The position numbers and the translations under genes were made by a program. Positions 7,866 through 16,001 of a stretch of DNA of 34,019 nt are shown here, one piece after another. The notes under the pieces were generated by a model that had not been told where the DNA came from, did not search any database, and saw only the letters and a program-made list of their open reading frames with translations. The stretch lies in the NCBI GenBank assembly GCA_009839745.1, contig VXPE01000129.1, positions 1-34,019 of the forward strand. Direction: 5' to 3'. The first letter of the stretch is position 1. Every line of letters starts with the position of its first letter. The stretch comes from Candidatus Poribacteria bacterium (lineage in GTDB: Bacteria > Poribacteria > WGA-4E > WGA-3G).

Positions 7866-9983
7866 ATGGCATCATGGGGAGAAGCAAGTGAATCTCGCCT
7901 TATCGGGAAACGGGTAACCCGTTTGTCCGGTAAGGATAAAGTCACTGGAAAAGCGAAGTATACTTTTGACATCAATGAACCGGGGATGCTTTACGGACGC
8001 ATCTTGCGTTCTGAAACCGCACACGCTACCGTTATGGGGATTGACCTGAGCGAGGCAGAAGCATTACCTGGCGTCAAGGCTGTTATCCCACTCATTGAGG
8101 TGGGGAATAAACTCCGGTACCAAGGGCAGGAAATTGCCGCTGTTGCCGCTGAAACGGATGACATCGCTAAGGACGCGATCCGCCTCATTCATGTTGACTT
8201 GGAGGAATTGCCGCACGTCGTCACAGAAGATGACGCGATGTCAGAAGGCGCGCCGCAAATCCGAGAGGATTGGGCGGGTAATCAGAGCGAACCGAATGTC
8301 AGAGAAGATGGCGACATCAATGCTGGATTTGATGAAGCCGCTGTTGAGGTCGAGGCGACCTATCACACGCCTGTTCAGACGCACGTTTGTTTGGAAACGC
8401 ATGGACACGTCGCAAAATGGGAAGATGAACAGAATCTTACCGTTTGGGCATCTACACAGGGCGTTTTTGGCGTTCGTAACGATTTCGCGCAGCATTTTGA
8501 ATTGCCGGCAAACCAGGTGAGGGTTATTACGGAACACATGGGTGGCGGATTTGGGAGCAAATTCGGACCCGGTATAGAAGGACGCACTGCGGTTGAATTG
8601 GCACGTATTACGGGGAAAGCCGTCAAGTTAATGCTGACCCGAAAAGCCGAGCATCTTGTTGCTGGCAATAGACCTTCAATGACACAGCAAGTCCGCGCCG
8701 GGGCGACAAGCGACGGACGGCTTATCGCTTACGATATGAAGGGCTACGGCACAGGGGGTATCTCCAGCGGGGCAGGTTTCACAGGACCTTACGTCTACCA
8801 CGTCCCAAACAGTCGGGCAGAACGCGTTAACGTGGCTGTCAACGCTGGCAATCAACGCGCCATGCGCGCGCCCGGACACCCGCAGGGAGCATTCGCAATG
8901 GACTCTCTGATGGATGAACTTGCCGAAAAACTCGGTATGGATCCAGTGGAGTTTCGGCGTATCAATGATCCGAATGAAGTGCGTCAGGCGCAATACACCC
9001 TCGGTGCACAAGAGATAGGGTGGCACCGCCGTAACAGTGTACCCGGCTCCGGCACAAGCGTGAAAAAGCGCGGCATGGGAGTTGGCAGCGGACAATGGGG
9101 TGGCGGTGGCGGACGCGGCACAGAAGCCCGCGTCACTATCAATGCAGATGGCACCGTTGAAGCCGTCACAGGTACACAAGACATTGGAACCGGTATCCGC
9201 ACTGTTATTGCAATGATTGTTGCCGAAGAATTCGGGCTTGAGACTACCGATGTCCGTGTGAAGGTCGGCGATAGCCAACCCGGACTGCCCTCTGGTGGCA
9301 GTGGCGGTAGTCAAACAACGCCGTCCGTGGCACCTGTTATCAAAACCGCAGCAGCGGCAGCGAGACAGAAATTGTTTGAACGCATCGCACCTTTACTTGA
9401 CGCACCTGTGGGAGACCTGCGTGTCGGCACTGGCACTATCTACGCTGTTTCTGACAGAACCAAGACAATTACGTGGAAACAGGCAACTGGACAACTCGGC
9501 ATGGAAAGCATTAGCGAAGGTGGAACGTGGGAGGAGGACCTCCGCCAAAACGGTGCCGCAGGCACTCAGTTCGCTGAGGTTGAAATTGATACGCAGACAG
9601 GGGCGATCAGGGTTATCAAAATTGTTGCCGTTCAGGATTGCGGATTGGCGATTAACCGGTTGACGACGGAAAGCCAGGTTAATGGCGGTGTTATCATGGG
9701 ATTAGGTCAGGCAATCCTTGAAGAGCGGTTCATGGACCCGGTGACAGGACGGATGCTCAACGCCAACCTTGAGGATTACAAGGTGCCTGGAACGTTCGAG
9801 ATCCCTGAGATTAAATCCATTGTTTTCGATACGCATCGCAAAGTTACAGGTGTTGGGGAACCCCCGTGTATTCCGACACCCGGAGCTATCGCGAATGCCG
9901 TTTACAATGCGATTGGCGTTCGGATTCGGTCGTTACCGATAACACCCGATAAGATCCTTGACGCACTTGCCGAGAAGGCATAA
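7866..9983 (+). CDS. Molybdopterin-binding catalytic subunit, xanthine dehydrogenase family
   Basis: A 705-aa catalytic subunit carrying the molybdenum cofactor. I chose ATG 7866 because AGGAGG at 7853-7858 precedes it; the frame is open back to a TTG at 7803 that has no ribosome-binding site. Family motifs include GKAKYTFDI near the start, GGGFGSKFG at 226-234, a QRAMRAPGHPQGAFAMD segment, GTGIRTVIAMIVAEEFG, the Ser/Gly-rich GGSGGSQTTPS loop, and VTGVGEPPCIPTPG, whose Glu665 is in the position of the essential catalytic Glu. No signal of its own is seen, so it should travel with the Tat subunit. It sits 77 bp after the 2Fe-2S gene and 11 bp before the FAD gene. The order (S-L-M) differs from E. 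coli paoABC (S-M-L). Confidence 0.93.
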   Translation: MASWGEASESRLIGKRVTRLSGKDKVTGKAKYTFDINEPGMLYGRILRSETAHATVMGIDLSEAEALPGVKAVIPLIEVGNKLRYQGQEIAAVAAETDDIAKDAIRLIHVDLEELPHVVTEDDAMSEGAPQIREDWAGNQSEPNVREDGDINAGFDEAAVEVEATYHTPVQTHVCLETHGHVAKWEDEQNLTVWASTQGVFGVRNDFAQHFELPANQVRVITEHMGGGFGSKFGPGIEGRTAVELARITGKAVKLMLTRKAEHLVAGNRPSMTQQVRAGATSDGRLIAYDMKGYGTGGISSGAGFTGPYVYHVPNSRAERVNVAVNAGNQRAMRAPGHPQGAFAMDSLMDELAEKLGMDPVEFRRINDPNEVRQAQYTLGAQEIGWHRRNSVPGSGTSVKKRGMGVGSGQWGGGGGRGTEARVTINADGTVEAVTGTQDIGTGIRTVIAMIVAEEFGLETTDVRVKVGDSQPGLPSGGSGGSQTTPSVAPVIKTAAAAARQKLFERIAPLLDAPVGDLRVGTGTIYAVSDRTKTITWKQATGQLGMESISEGGTWEEDLRQNGAAGTQFAEVEIDTQTGAIRVIKIVAVQDCGLAINRLTTESQVNGGVIMGLGQAILEERFMDPVTGRMLNANLEDYKVPGTFEIPEIKSIVFDTHRKVTGVGEPPCIPTPGAIANAVYNAIGVRIRSLPITPDKILDALAEKA

Positions 9984-9994
9984 GGAGGTAAGCA

Positions 9995-10975
9995 ATGGAG
10001 AAGTTCAGTTACGTTAACGCTACCAGTCTGGAGCAGGTCACGTCACTCCTGAGTGAAAGCGGTTGGGGTGAAGTCATGCTTATCGCCGGCGGAACGGATC
10101 TGCTCGCAGAACTCAAAGAGTACATTGAGACCCCTAAGACGCTCGTTAATCTCAAAACGTTACCCGGAATGGATAGCATTGAAGCGGATGCATCCGGCTT
10201 GAAAATCGGTGCGTTAGCCACTGTTGCTGACATCGCTATGCACCCGACTATCCAGCATCACTATACGGTCCTATCGCAGGCTGCCGGTTCTGTCGCAACG
10301 CCACAGATTCGGAACGTCGGGACACTCGGTGGAAATCTCTGCCAGCGTCCACGGTGTTGGTATTACCGAGATGAATCCACCGATTGCCTGAAAAAAGGTG
10401 GAGACATCTGTTATGCAGTTGATGGTTTGAGCAAATATCATGCGATCCTCGGTGGCGATCCTGTTTACATTGTACATCCTTCGGATCTCGCACCAGCGTT
10501 GATCGCCTTGGGTGCCTCGGTCAAAATCGTCGGACCTGAGGGCGAGAAAACCATGTCGCTTGAGGAATTCTTCACCTTACCGGCTGCGAATCCGTTCAGG
10601 GAAAACGTGTTGGAACCCAACGAAATTGTTGTTGAGGTCAGCGTTCCGGCCCCGAAACCGAATACAAAGAGTTTCTATTTAAAGGCACGTGAAAAGGGTG
10701 CCCCCGATTTCGCGTTATCAAGCGTTGCTGGCGTTTTTGAGATGGACGGGAAGACCTGTAAAACCGCCAGTATCGTTCTCGGTGGTGTCGCACCCGCGCC
10801 TTGGCGCTCTAAAGAAGCAGAAGCGGCAGTCACCGGCAAAATGATCGACGAATCGGTGAGTCAGCAGGCGGGTGCCGATGCTGTCAAGGACGCAGAACCT
10901 TTGAACGACAACATGTATAAGGTGACCTTAACACGGAATCTCGTCAGCCGCGCCGCGATGATGGCTGCAAGTTAA
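9995..10975 (+). CDS. FAD subunit with extra 4Fe-4S motif, PaoB/YagS-like
   Basis: A 326-aa FAD-binding subunit passing electrons from the Fe-S subunit to an acceptor. LIAGGTDLLAELK (29-41) and TLGGNL (110-115) are FAD-binding motifs of the CoxM/XDH-B family. Between them and the central domain is a cysteine-rich insertion, Cys116, Cys121, Cys131 and Cys139, followed by YHAILGG. PaoB of E. coli and HcrB of 4-hydroxybenzoyl-CoA reductase carry a 4Fe-4S cluster in an insertion at this place. That makes the operon PaoABC-like rather than classical xanthine dehydrogenase. AAGGAGG precedes the ATG and the gene starts 11 bp after the large subunit. Confidence 0.92.
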   Translation: MEKFSYVNATSLEQVTSLLSESGWGEVMLIAGGTDLLAELKEYIETPKTLVNLKTLPGMDSIEADASGLKIGALATVADIAMHPTIQHHYTVLSQAAGSVATPQIRNVGTLGGNLCQRPRCWYYRDESTDCLKKGGDICYAVDGLSKYHAILGGDPVYIVHPSDLAPALIALGASVKIVGPEGEKTMSLEEFFTLPAANPFRENVLEPNEIVVEVSVPAPKPNTKSFYLKAREKGAPDFALSSVAGVFEMDGKTCKTASIVLGGVAPAPWRSKEAEAAVTGKMIDESVSQQAGADAVKDAEPLNDNMYKVTLTRNLVSRAAMMAAS

Positions 10976-10987
10976 AGGAGCAGTGAT

Positions 10988-11227
10988 ATGTTACAAGGAA
11001 AAGCACTTCCAATCTTTAATCGCCCGATATGTCAGTATCTTCGGACAAAGGCGATTTACATTCCGGGCGGTAACTTGCAGAACCTCGTTGAAAACAATCC
11101 CGGTTCACATTATTGGTGCAATTGCACTATGCAAGACGTAGGTCCCGATGACCAGTTTGTGTCGCCAGACGCTTGTAAGCAAGCGCGTCCCTGTTTTAAC
11201 CCCATTGGTGGTAAGCCAGTGGTATAA
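10988..11227 (+). CDS. Small Cys-rich protein at the end of the molybdenum hydroxylase operon
   Basis: A 79-aa protein I do not recognise. It begins 12 bp after the FAD subunit and has AAGGAG upstream, so it is very probably translated as part of the operon. It has no signal or membrane segment. Five cysteines (15, 44, 46, 63, 69) are grouped around HYWCNC (41-46) and DACKQARPC (61-69), which suggests a small metal site. It could be an accessory or maturation factor for the enzyme; no XdhC/PaoD-like chaperone is present in the window, but a functional replacement is only a guess. Confidence 0.65.
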   Translation: MLQGKALPIFNRPICQYLRTKAIYIPGGNLQNLVENNPGSHYWCNCTMQDVGPDDQFVSPDACKQARPCFNPIGGKPVV

Positions 11228-11229
11228 TA

Positions 11230-11272
11230 GTTATCGGTTATCGGAGGAATGGTTATCGGTTATCAGTTATCA
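11230..11272. repeat. Short GTTATC(G/A) heptamer repeats
   Basis: Five 7-bp units lie here: GTTATCG at 11230, 11237 and 11252, and GTTATCA at 11259 and 11266, interrupted by GAGGAATG. Related AGTTATCAG text recurs near 33750, and the inverted form occurs near 11353. The surrounding 168-base spacer (11228-11395) has no gene. Confidence 0.6.
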
Positions 11273-11395
11273 GGTACAAGAGGCATTTGCTAAACGAAAA
11301 CCTCTTAACCGAACATTGATAATTGAAAGGATTTTTCGTGAGAAAAATCCGAACCGATAACTACTTCCAACTGACAACTCATAACTCTAAAAAAA

Positions 11396-11854
11396 ATGTT
11401 TTTGAAATCGTTAATGCAATGGATACATGTCGGCTCTGTTGTTCTCATGATAGGAGGATTCTTTTTTTTTCGCGTTGTTTTACTCCCGATTGCCAAACGG
11501 GTTTCTAAACCAGAAGCGTTAATTTCATCCGCATTGAGACGTTTCAGCGGTGTTGTCTGGACAGCATTATTGACTGTCCTCATATCGGGATTATATAATT
11601 TCATCACCTTTTTTCGCACTGCCCGCTCTATATCCGCCACTGGAACGTTTATATCCGATTACTCCCTCTACATTCTCGTCTTGGGTGTCAAACTGTTTAT
11701 CGTCTTTTTGATATTCACATTAGCGATTATTCTAACATTTCCCTATCCTGTTTTTAATGTATTTCAGAAGAAACCCGCACCCTGGCTCAACCTCACTGTC
11801 GTTTTAGGGTTGATAGTTATCTTTCTCTCTGCATTTTTACGCCGGTTAGGGTAA
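11396..11854 (+). CDS. Four-helix integral membrane protein, CopD-like
   Basis: A 152-aa hydrophobic protein with about four membrane segments (roughly 8-28, 50-70, 84-113, 129-147). The first helix has QWIHVGSVVLMIGG followed by an FRVVLLP-like exit, resembling the W-x-H and Gly-Gly pattern of CopD/DUF2269-type proteins, in which a histidine may bind copper or haem. That assignment is tentative. No Shine-Dalgarno precedes the ATG at 11396; a later in-frame ATG at 11417 is also unsupported. It stands alone between the molybdenum hydroxylase operon and the dioxygenase gene. Confidence 0.6.
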   Translation: MFLKSLMQWIHVGSVVLMIGGFFFFRVVLLPIAKRVSKPEALISSALRRFSGVVWTALLTVLISGLYNFITFFRTARSISATGTFISDYSLYILVLGVKLFIVFLIFTLAIILTFPYPVFNVFQKKPAPWLNLTVVLGLIVIFLSAFLRRLG

Positions 11855-11918
11855 AATATTGATAACATCCTAATCTCCTGACCGAGGACTTTCCGTACAA
11901 TACAATTGGAGGAAAAAA

Positions 11919-12737
11919 ATGGCTGTTTTGAGTTCTGAGGATCGTGCGTTCTGGGAGGAAAACGGTTACGTCGTCATCCGCGATGCGGCACCCCCAGACT
12001 TAATACGGGATACGGCGCGAGCCGTCTGGAATTTCCTTGAGATGGATGCTGACGACCCGAATACTTGGTATCCCGATCCGCCTCGCAAAGGCATCATGGT
12101 AGAAATCTATCAGCACCCGGCACTGTGGGCAACTCGGCAATACCCGCGTGTCCATCAGGCGTTCTCAGAGATTTGGGGGACTGAGAAATTATGGGTGAGT
12201 TTTGACCGTGCGAGCATGAGCCCACCGAATCTTCCTGGAAAATTTGAACGGACAAACTTAGGACTTCACTGGGATACATCTGTAGACCTTCCTTTCCGTT
12301 TCCACGTCCAAGGTGTGCTTTATCTGACCGATACTGCCGCCGATCAAGGGGCATTTACGTGTGTCCCTGGATTCCACAATAAGATTGAGGCGTGGATAAA
12401 GAGTCTTCCAGAGGATGCCGATCCGAGACAACAAGATTTAGTAGCACTCGGTGCGGTCCCAGTGCCCGGAAAAGCCGGGGATCTCGTTATTTGGCACAGT
12501 GCATTGCCGCATAGCGCAGGCATCAATACTGCCGGTGCACCACGCGTCGCGCAATACATCACGATGTCCCCGACAGGGGAAGCGAATCCGGAGGCACGCG
12601 AACGCCGGGTCAACGCCTGGAGAGAACGTATGGCAGGTTTTAGCGGCGAACGTGCAGAGAAGGAGAATGCATCAGGCGAGACTGCATATCTGACCGAACT
12701 CGGCAAAAAATTGTTAGGGCTTGAAACGTGGGGATGA
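11919..12737 (+). CDS. Phytanoyl-CoA dioxygenase (PhyH)-family Fe(II)/2-oxoglutarate oxygenase
   Basis: A 272-aa soluble hydroxylase-type protein. The metal triad is visible as HWD (His117, Asp119) and the distal His198 in LPHSAGIN, with Arg209 placed to bind 2-oxoglutarate. The segment GVLYLTDTAADQGAFTCVPGFH is characteristic of PhyH. GGAGG lies ahead of the ATG at 11919. The stop codon overlaps the start of the next gene, a FkbM methyltransferase, in ATGA at 12734-12737, so the two are coupled. Many poribacterial genomes carry expanded PhyH families with unknown substrates; the partner suggests tailoring of a small molecule or glycan. Confidence 0.9.
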   Translation: MAVLSSEDRAFWEENGYVVIRDAAPPDLIRDTARAVWNFLEMDADDPNTWYPDPPRKGIMVEIYQHPALWATRQYPRVHQAFSEIWGTEKLWVSFDRASMSPPNLPGKFERTNLGLHWDTSVDLPFRFHVQGVLYLTDTAADQGAFTCVPGFHNKIEAWIKSLPEDADPRQQDLVALGAVPVPGKAGDLVIWHSALPHSAGINTAGAPRVAQYITMSPTGEANPEARERRVNAWRERMAGFSGERAEKENASGETAYLTELGKKLLGLETWG

Positions 12738-13609
12738 ACCTGTTTCTCAACTCTCTTGTTCGTGGCTACCTGCGATGGTGTCCAATTACTGACGGTAAGC
12801 GTTCGTTATTGAATCTAACAAGAGGTTTGATTATACCGAGGGAGCCGATTGCTGTTTTTGACACCAAGTACGGGTTCCAGTTGAAAGCCAATCTTGCGAA
12901 TCCGGAACACCAATATCTCTATTTTTACGGCGCGCATGATGAGAGGCATGTCGTTACCAAACTCTTGAAGATGATTCAGCCCGGAGACATCTGTTGGGAC
13001 ATCGGAGCAAACATCGGATTTTATACGTGCCTCCTCGCCTCACGGGTTGAAGCGTCTGGTGCTGTCATCGCATTTGAACCCGCCTTACGCACCTGCGGTT
13101 ATCTCAGCGAAAATGTCTCTCTGAATCGGTTCGCGAATGTTGCTGTTCTCAATAAGGGACTCAGCGATAGAATAGAACAACGGCACCTCTACTACTCCGA
13201 GGCGGGACTTGCCGAGGGCACGGCTTCCTTGAAGTATGCCAACGGACGAGCGGCATCGGAACGCGTAACGCTTGATACGATTGACAATCTTACCCGTGAG
13301 TTCCCAGTTCCGAATTTCATCAAAATTGATGTGGAGGGGTATCAGTTAGAGGTGTTGCGCGGCGGAGAGCACTGCTTAAGAGCTCACGCACCGCTCTTAA
13401 TGGCGGAGTTGAAGGATGTTGGTGAAACAAACCAGACCCTGTTTGCGGAGATAGAAAATTACGTTGCCAATTTAGGGTATCACCTTTATGAGATCAGGAA
13501 ATATTCTGTCCGGCGATGTCAGAAACTTTCTGACTCACCCAAAAGAAATTTCTTCCTCGTCAAAGAGCATTCCCATGCCTTTTCCAGAATCTTACCGTGG
13601 CTCAGGTAA
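12734..13609 (+). CDS. FkbM-family SAM-dependent methyltransferase
   Basis: A 291-aa methyltransferase of the FkbM type, which O-methylates polyketides or glycans. The SAM motif GDICWDIGANIGFYT spans 84-98, with acidic Glu115 at the end of the second strand (VIAFEP), and FIKIDVEGYQLEVLRGG at 195-211 is the family's C-terminal signature. I favour ATG 12734, which overlaps the preceding TGA in ATGA; a GTG two codons earlier (12728) is possible. There is no signal peptide. Coupling to the PhyH oxygenase implies hydroxylation followed by methylation of one substrate. Confidence 0.88.
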   Translation: MNLFLNSLVRGYLRWCPITDGKRSLLNLTRGLIIPREPIAVFDTKYGFQLKANLANPEHQYLYFYGAHDERHVVTKLLKMIQPGDICWDIGANIGFYTCLLASRVEASGAVIAFEPALRTCGYLSENVSLNRFANVAVLNKGLSDRIEQRHLYYSEAGLAEGTASLKYANGRAASERVTLDTIDNLTREFPVPNFIKIDVEGYQLEVLRGGEHCLRAHAPLLMAELKDVGETNQTLFAEIENYVANLGYHLYEIRKYSVRRCQKLSDSPKRNFFLVKEHSHAFSRILPWLR

Positions 13610-13803
13610 GTAAAGCCTTTTATCAGAAAAAACGATAGTTCGCACCCCAAACCCGGTAGGTGCGGTTTCTAACCGCACTGGGCCTTAACTTCCAACCCGT
13701 GCATTCTCTAAACCTTTCTTCAGTCCTATAAGGACGTTATGTTTATAGAAAGACGTTGAAAAGAACGGTTTAGCCCTGTAAGGGCGATATTTTATAGCAT
13801 TTG
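13610..13803. repeat. Palindrome-rich spacer with three small hairpins
   Basis: TGCGGTT-TCT-AACCGCA (13661-13677) is a hairpin whose left arm lies within CGGTAGGTGCGGTTT (13654-13668), repeated exactly at 31749-31763. GTCCT-ATA-AGGAC (13723-13735) is followed by GTTATGTTTATAG, and GCCCT-GTA-AGGGC (about 13773-13785) by GATATTTTATAG. The last two look like diverged copies of one REP-like unit. No gene is seen. The spacer ends at the second MITE. Confidence 0.6.
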
Positions 13804-14016
13804 ACGCGTTGTGCTAATTGACCATGTGTTTTGTTAAATTTCACAGTTGTTGGGTTTTCGTTGTAAATTGAACCTTGATTCCATTGCCTCTTTGTTTTCA
13901 TATAGAGACTTTGGTTTAAAAATGGGGCAGTATGAACCGAAGCTGTCAAATTACAAGTGGCAAAAGATTAATACTGTGAAATCTAAATCTACAGAGAGTT
14001 AATTAGCACAAGCCGT
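13804..14016. mobile_element. MITE-like element, copy 2 (213 bp)
   Basis: Same 213 bases as 6727-6939 in the same orientation, with no mismatch that I can find. It is flanked by AGCATTTG at 13796-13803 and 14017-14024, an 8-bp target duplication different in sequence from that of copy 1. It therefore inserted independently rather than by segmental duplication. It sits between the converging FkbM and aldo/keto reductase genes, 20 bases beyond the latter's stop, and disrupts no gene. Confidence 0.9.
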
Positions 14017-14035
14017 AGCATTTGTTATATAATCC

Positions 14036-15037
14036 TTATCTGAACCGTCCCAGCACCGGATACGCTGGGTCGTTATACCCTTTACCAGTGTGTTCACCCG
14101 GCGGGACCAATTCGTTGATAGTTGCTTCATCGGTTTCTGTTAGCGTGCAATCCAAACACCCCAAGTTATCCTCTAATTGTTTCATCGTGCGCGGTCCGAT
14201 GATAGCAGAGGTAATTATCGGATTTGCCAGCACCCACGCCAATGAAAATTGCGTCAAGGTTTTACCGTGCGCATCTGCAAGAGGTTTGAGTTCTTGCGCG
14301 ACTGCATAACTCTCCTCCCGGAGTTCCGTCTGCAAAATTCGCCTATCCTTACGAGCGGCTCGTGAACCCGCAGGCGGCTTTTTACCGGACAGATACTTTC
14401 CAGCCAGCACACCTCGTGCCAACGGACTATACGGCACAACCCCCACACCGTACTGCTCACAGAACGGCAACAACTCTACCTCAGGATCTCGGTTAACGAT
14501 GTTATAGAGCGGTTGGACGCACACAAATTCTTCCAGTCCCTGTTTTTCGCTCGTCCAGAGTGCTTCGCAAATACGCCACGCCTGAAAGTTGGAACATGCA
14601 ATGTAACGCACTTTCCCCTGTCTCACACAATCATCCAAAGCCCGCAAGGATTCCGCAATTCGTGTCGAGGCATCCCAGCGGTGCAAGTAATAGACATCGA
14701 TGTGGTCTGTATCGAGGCGTTTCAGACTCGCTTCAACTGCCGACATGATATGAAAACGGTGTGAACCCGCTGCATTCACATCCTCTCCCATATTGCCGTG
14801 AACTTTCGTGGCAATGACCCAGTTCTCTCGATTATCGCGGACGGCTTTCCCAATGATCCGTTCCGATTCACCATCGTTATAGACGTTGGCGGTGTCCATA
14901 AAATTAATGCCCGCGTCCAATGCTTTGTGGATAATCCGAATTGAATCCTTTTCATTCGTCGGTCCACCGAACATCATGGTCCCGAGGCAGAGCGGTGAGA
15001 CTTTCACGCCTGCACGTCCGAGTGTTCTATATTCCAT
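14036..15037 (-). CDS. Aldo/keto reductase
   Basis: A 333-aa NAD(P)H-dependent oxidoreductase with a TIM-barrel fold. The catalytic tetrad appears intact: Asp48 and Tyr53 (DTANVYNDGESE), Lys78 (IATKVHG) and His119 (YYLHRWD). The C-terminal SAIIGPRTMKQLEDNL matches the cofactor phosphate-binding loop. I start at ATG 15037 because AAGGAG precedes it; the frame continues 45 bases upstream without support. It begins 13 bp after the stop of the SDR gene, so the two form an operon. It resembles the YajO/Tas-like group often active on small carbonyls or sugars; the substrate is unknown. Confidence 0.93.
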   Translation of the reverse strand: MEYRTLGRAGVKVSPLCLGTMMFGGPTNEKDSIRIIHKALDAGINFMDTANVYNDGESERIIGKAVRDNRENWVIATKVHGNMGEDVNAAGSHRFHIMSAVEASLKRLDTDHIDVYYLHRWDASTRIAESLRALDDCVRQGKVRYIACSNFQAWRICEALWTSEKQGLEEFVCVQPLYNIVNRDPEVELLPFCEQYGVGVVPYSPLARGVLAGKYLSGKKPPAGSRAARKDRRILQTELREESYAVAQELKPLADAHGKTLTQFSLAWVLANPIITSAIIGPRTMKQLEDNLGCLDCTLTETDEATINELVPPGEHTGKGYNDPAYPVLGRFR

Positions 15038-15050
15038 ATTTTTCTCCTTT

Positions 15051-15782
15051 TTATGCCATCCGTATTCCGCCGTTGACATCAAGCGTCGCGCCCGTCACAT
15101 ACTGCCCCTCTTCCGAAGCGAGAAAAAGGATAGTACTCGCAATCTCCGAGGCATCAGCGACGCGTCCTAACGGGATTTGGTCTGTCATGTCGGGATGATT
15201 TTTTGCCATCTCCGTTGCTGCTACCCCCGGTGCGATAGAATTCACCGTGATTCCATACTCCCCGAGCACACGTGCTAACGATTTCGTCAGACACATGACA
15301 CCCGCTTTTGAGGCGGAATACGGGGCAGAAGCGACCAAACCTCCGACCTGTCCCGCCAATGAACCCAGGTTAATGATCCGTCCGGAGCGTTGTGTTTTCA
15401 TCGTTTCCATGACTGCCTGTGAACAGAGGAATGGACCCTTGAGGTTCACAGCCATCATCCGATCCCATTCCGCTTCCGTGCATGCATCGATACGCGTGTA
15501 GCTAAAAATACCAGCATTATTGACTAAAATATCGATCCGTCCGAAAGTGTCAAGTGTTTCCTGAACCATCTTACGCACGGAGTCGCCGTCGGCTACATCC
15601 GTTTGAATCACACGACACTGCCTACCGAGCGCAGTTATTTCCGTTGAAGCCGCTTCCGCATTCGCTAAGTTCACCTCAGGGATTACGATATCCGCACCTG
15701 CCTTGGCGAATGCGAGACATGTTGCTTTCCCGATACCTCCGCCACCCCCTGTAACAATCGCAACCTGTCCTTCTAAACGCAT
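15051..15782 (-). CDS. SDR-family oxidoreductase, FabG-like
   Basis: A 243-aa classical short-chain dehydrogenase. TGGGGGIG (11-18) binds NAD(P), NNAG is at 88-91, and Ser141, Tyr155 and Lys159 (YSASK) form the catalytic set. The C-terminal YVTGATLDVNGGIRMA is typical of FabG-like members. AAGGAG precedes the ATG at 15782. An aldo/keto reductase follows immediately, which suggests a catabolic pair acting on sugars or polyols rather than fatty-acid synthesis, since no fab genes are nearby. Confidence 0.93.
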   Translation of the reverse strand: MRLEGQVAIVTGGGGGIGKATCLAFAKAGADIVIPEVNLANAEAASTEITALGRQCRVIQTDVADGDSVRKMVQETLDTFGRIDILVNNAGIFSYTRIDACTEAEWDRMMAVNLKGPFLCSQAVMETMKTQRSGRIINLGSLAGQVGGLVASAPYSASKAGVMCLTKSLARVLGEYGITVNSIAPGVAATEMAKNHPDMTDQIPLGRVADASEIASTILFLASEEGQYVTGATLDVNGGIRMA

Positions 15783-15853
15783 CTATGTTCTCCTTTTACT
15801 GTTTTTTTTTTGAGAGGCACGCAGTCAGGTCGGCACTGCGCTCTTTTCTTTAC

Positions 15854-15882
15854 TTGCAAAATTGCAACAGATATAGTAATAT
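15854..15882 (+). promoter_or_regulatory. Promoter for the first secreted paralogue
   Basis: TTGCAA (15854-15859), 17-bp spacer, TAATAT (15877-15882). A second TTGCAA follows two bases later, so the -35 lies inside a pair of 6-bp palindromes. The second paralogue has an analogous TTGAAA-17-TAATAT. Confidence 0.45.
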
Positions 15883-16001
15883 ACTCGTATTATCACACGA
15901 AGCTTGGAAAAAGTCAACAGGATAGGTCGCGTCGAAAATTGGCATTCATTGTAATTGTTGTCCCTATTTGTTCTGAAAATTGGTATGAGGAGAATTGAAA
16001 T

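Noticed and set aside
8676-9314. A 212-residue antisense frame inside the molybdopterin subunit gene
   Set aside because: Entirely within a well supported gene on the other strand, with no ribosome-binding site and Cys/His-rich shadow composition.
13604-13803. A CRISPR-like array suggested by repeated short palindromes
   Set aside because: Units differ in sequence and spacing, spacers are not of uniform length and no cas gene is in the window.
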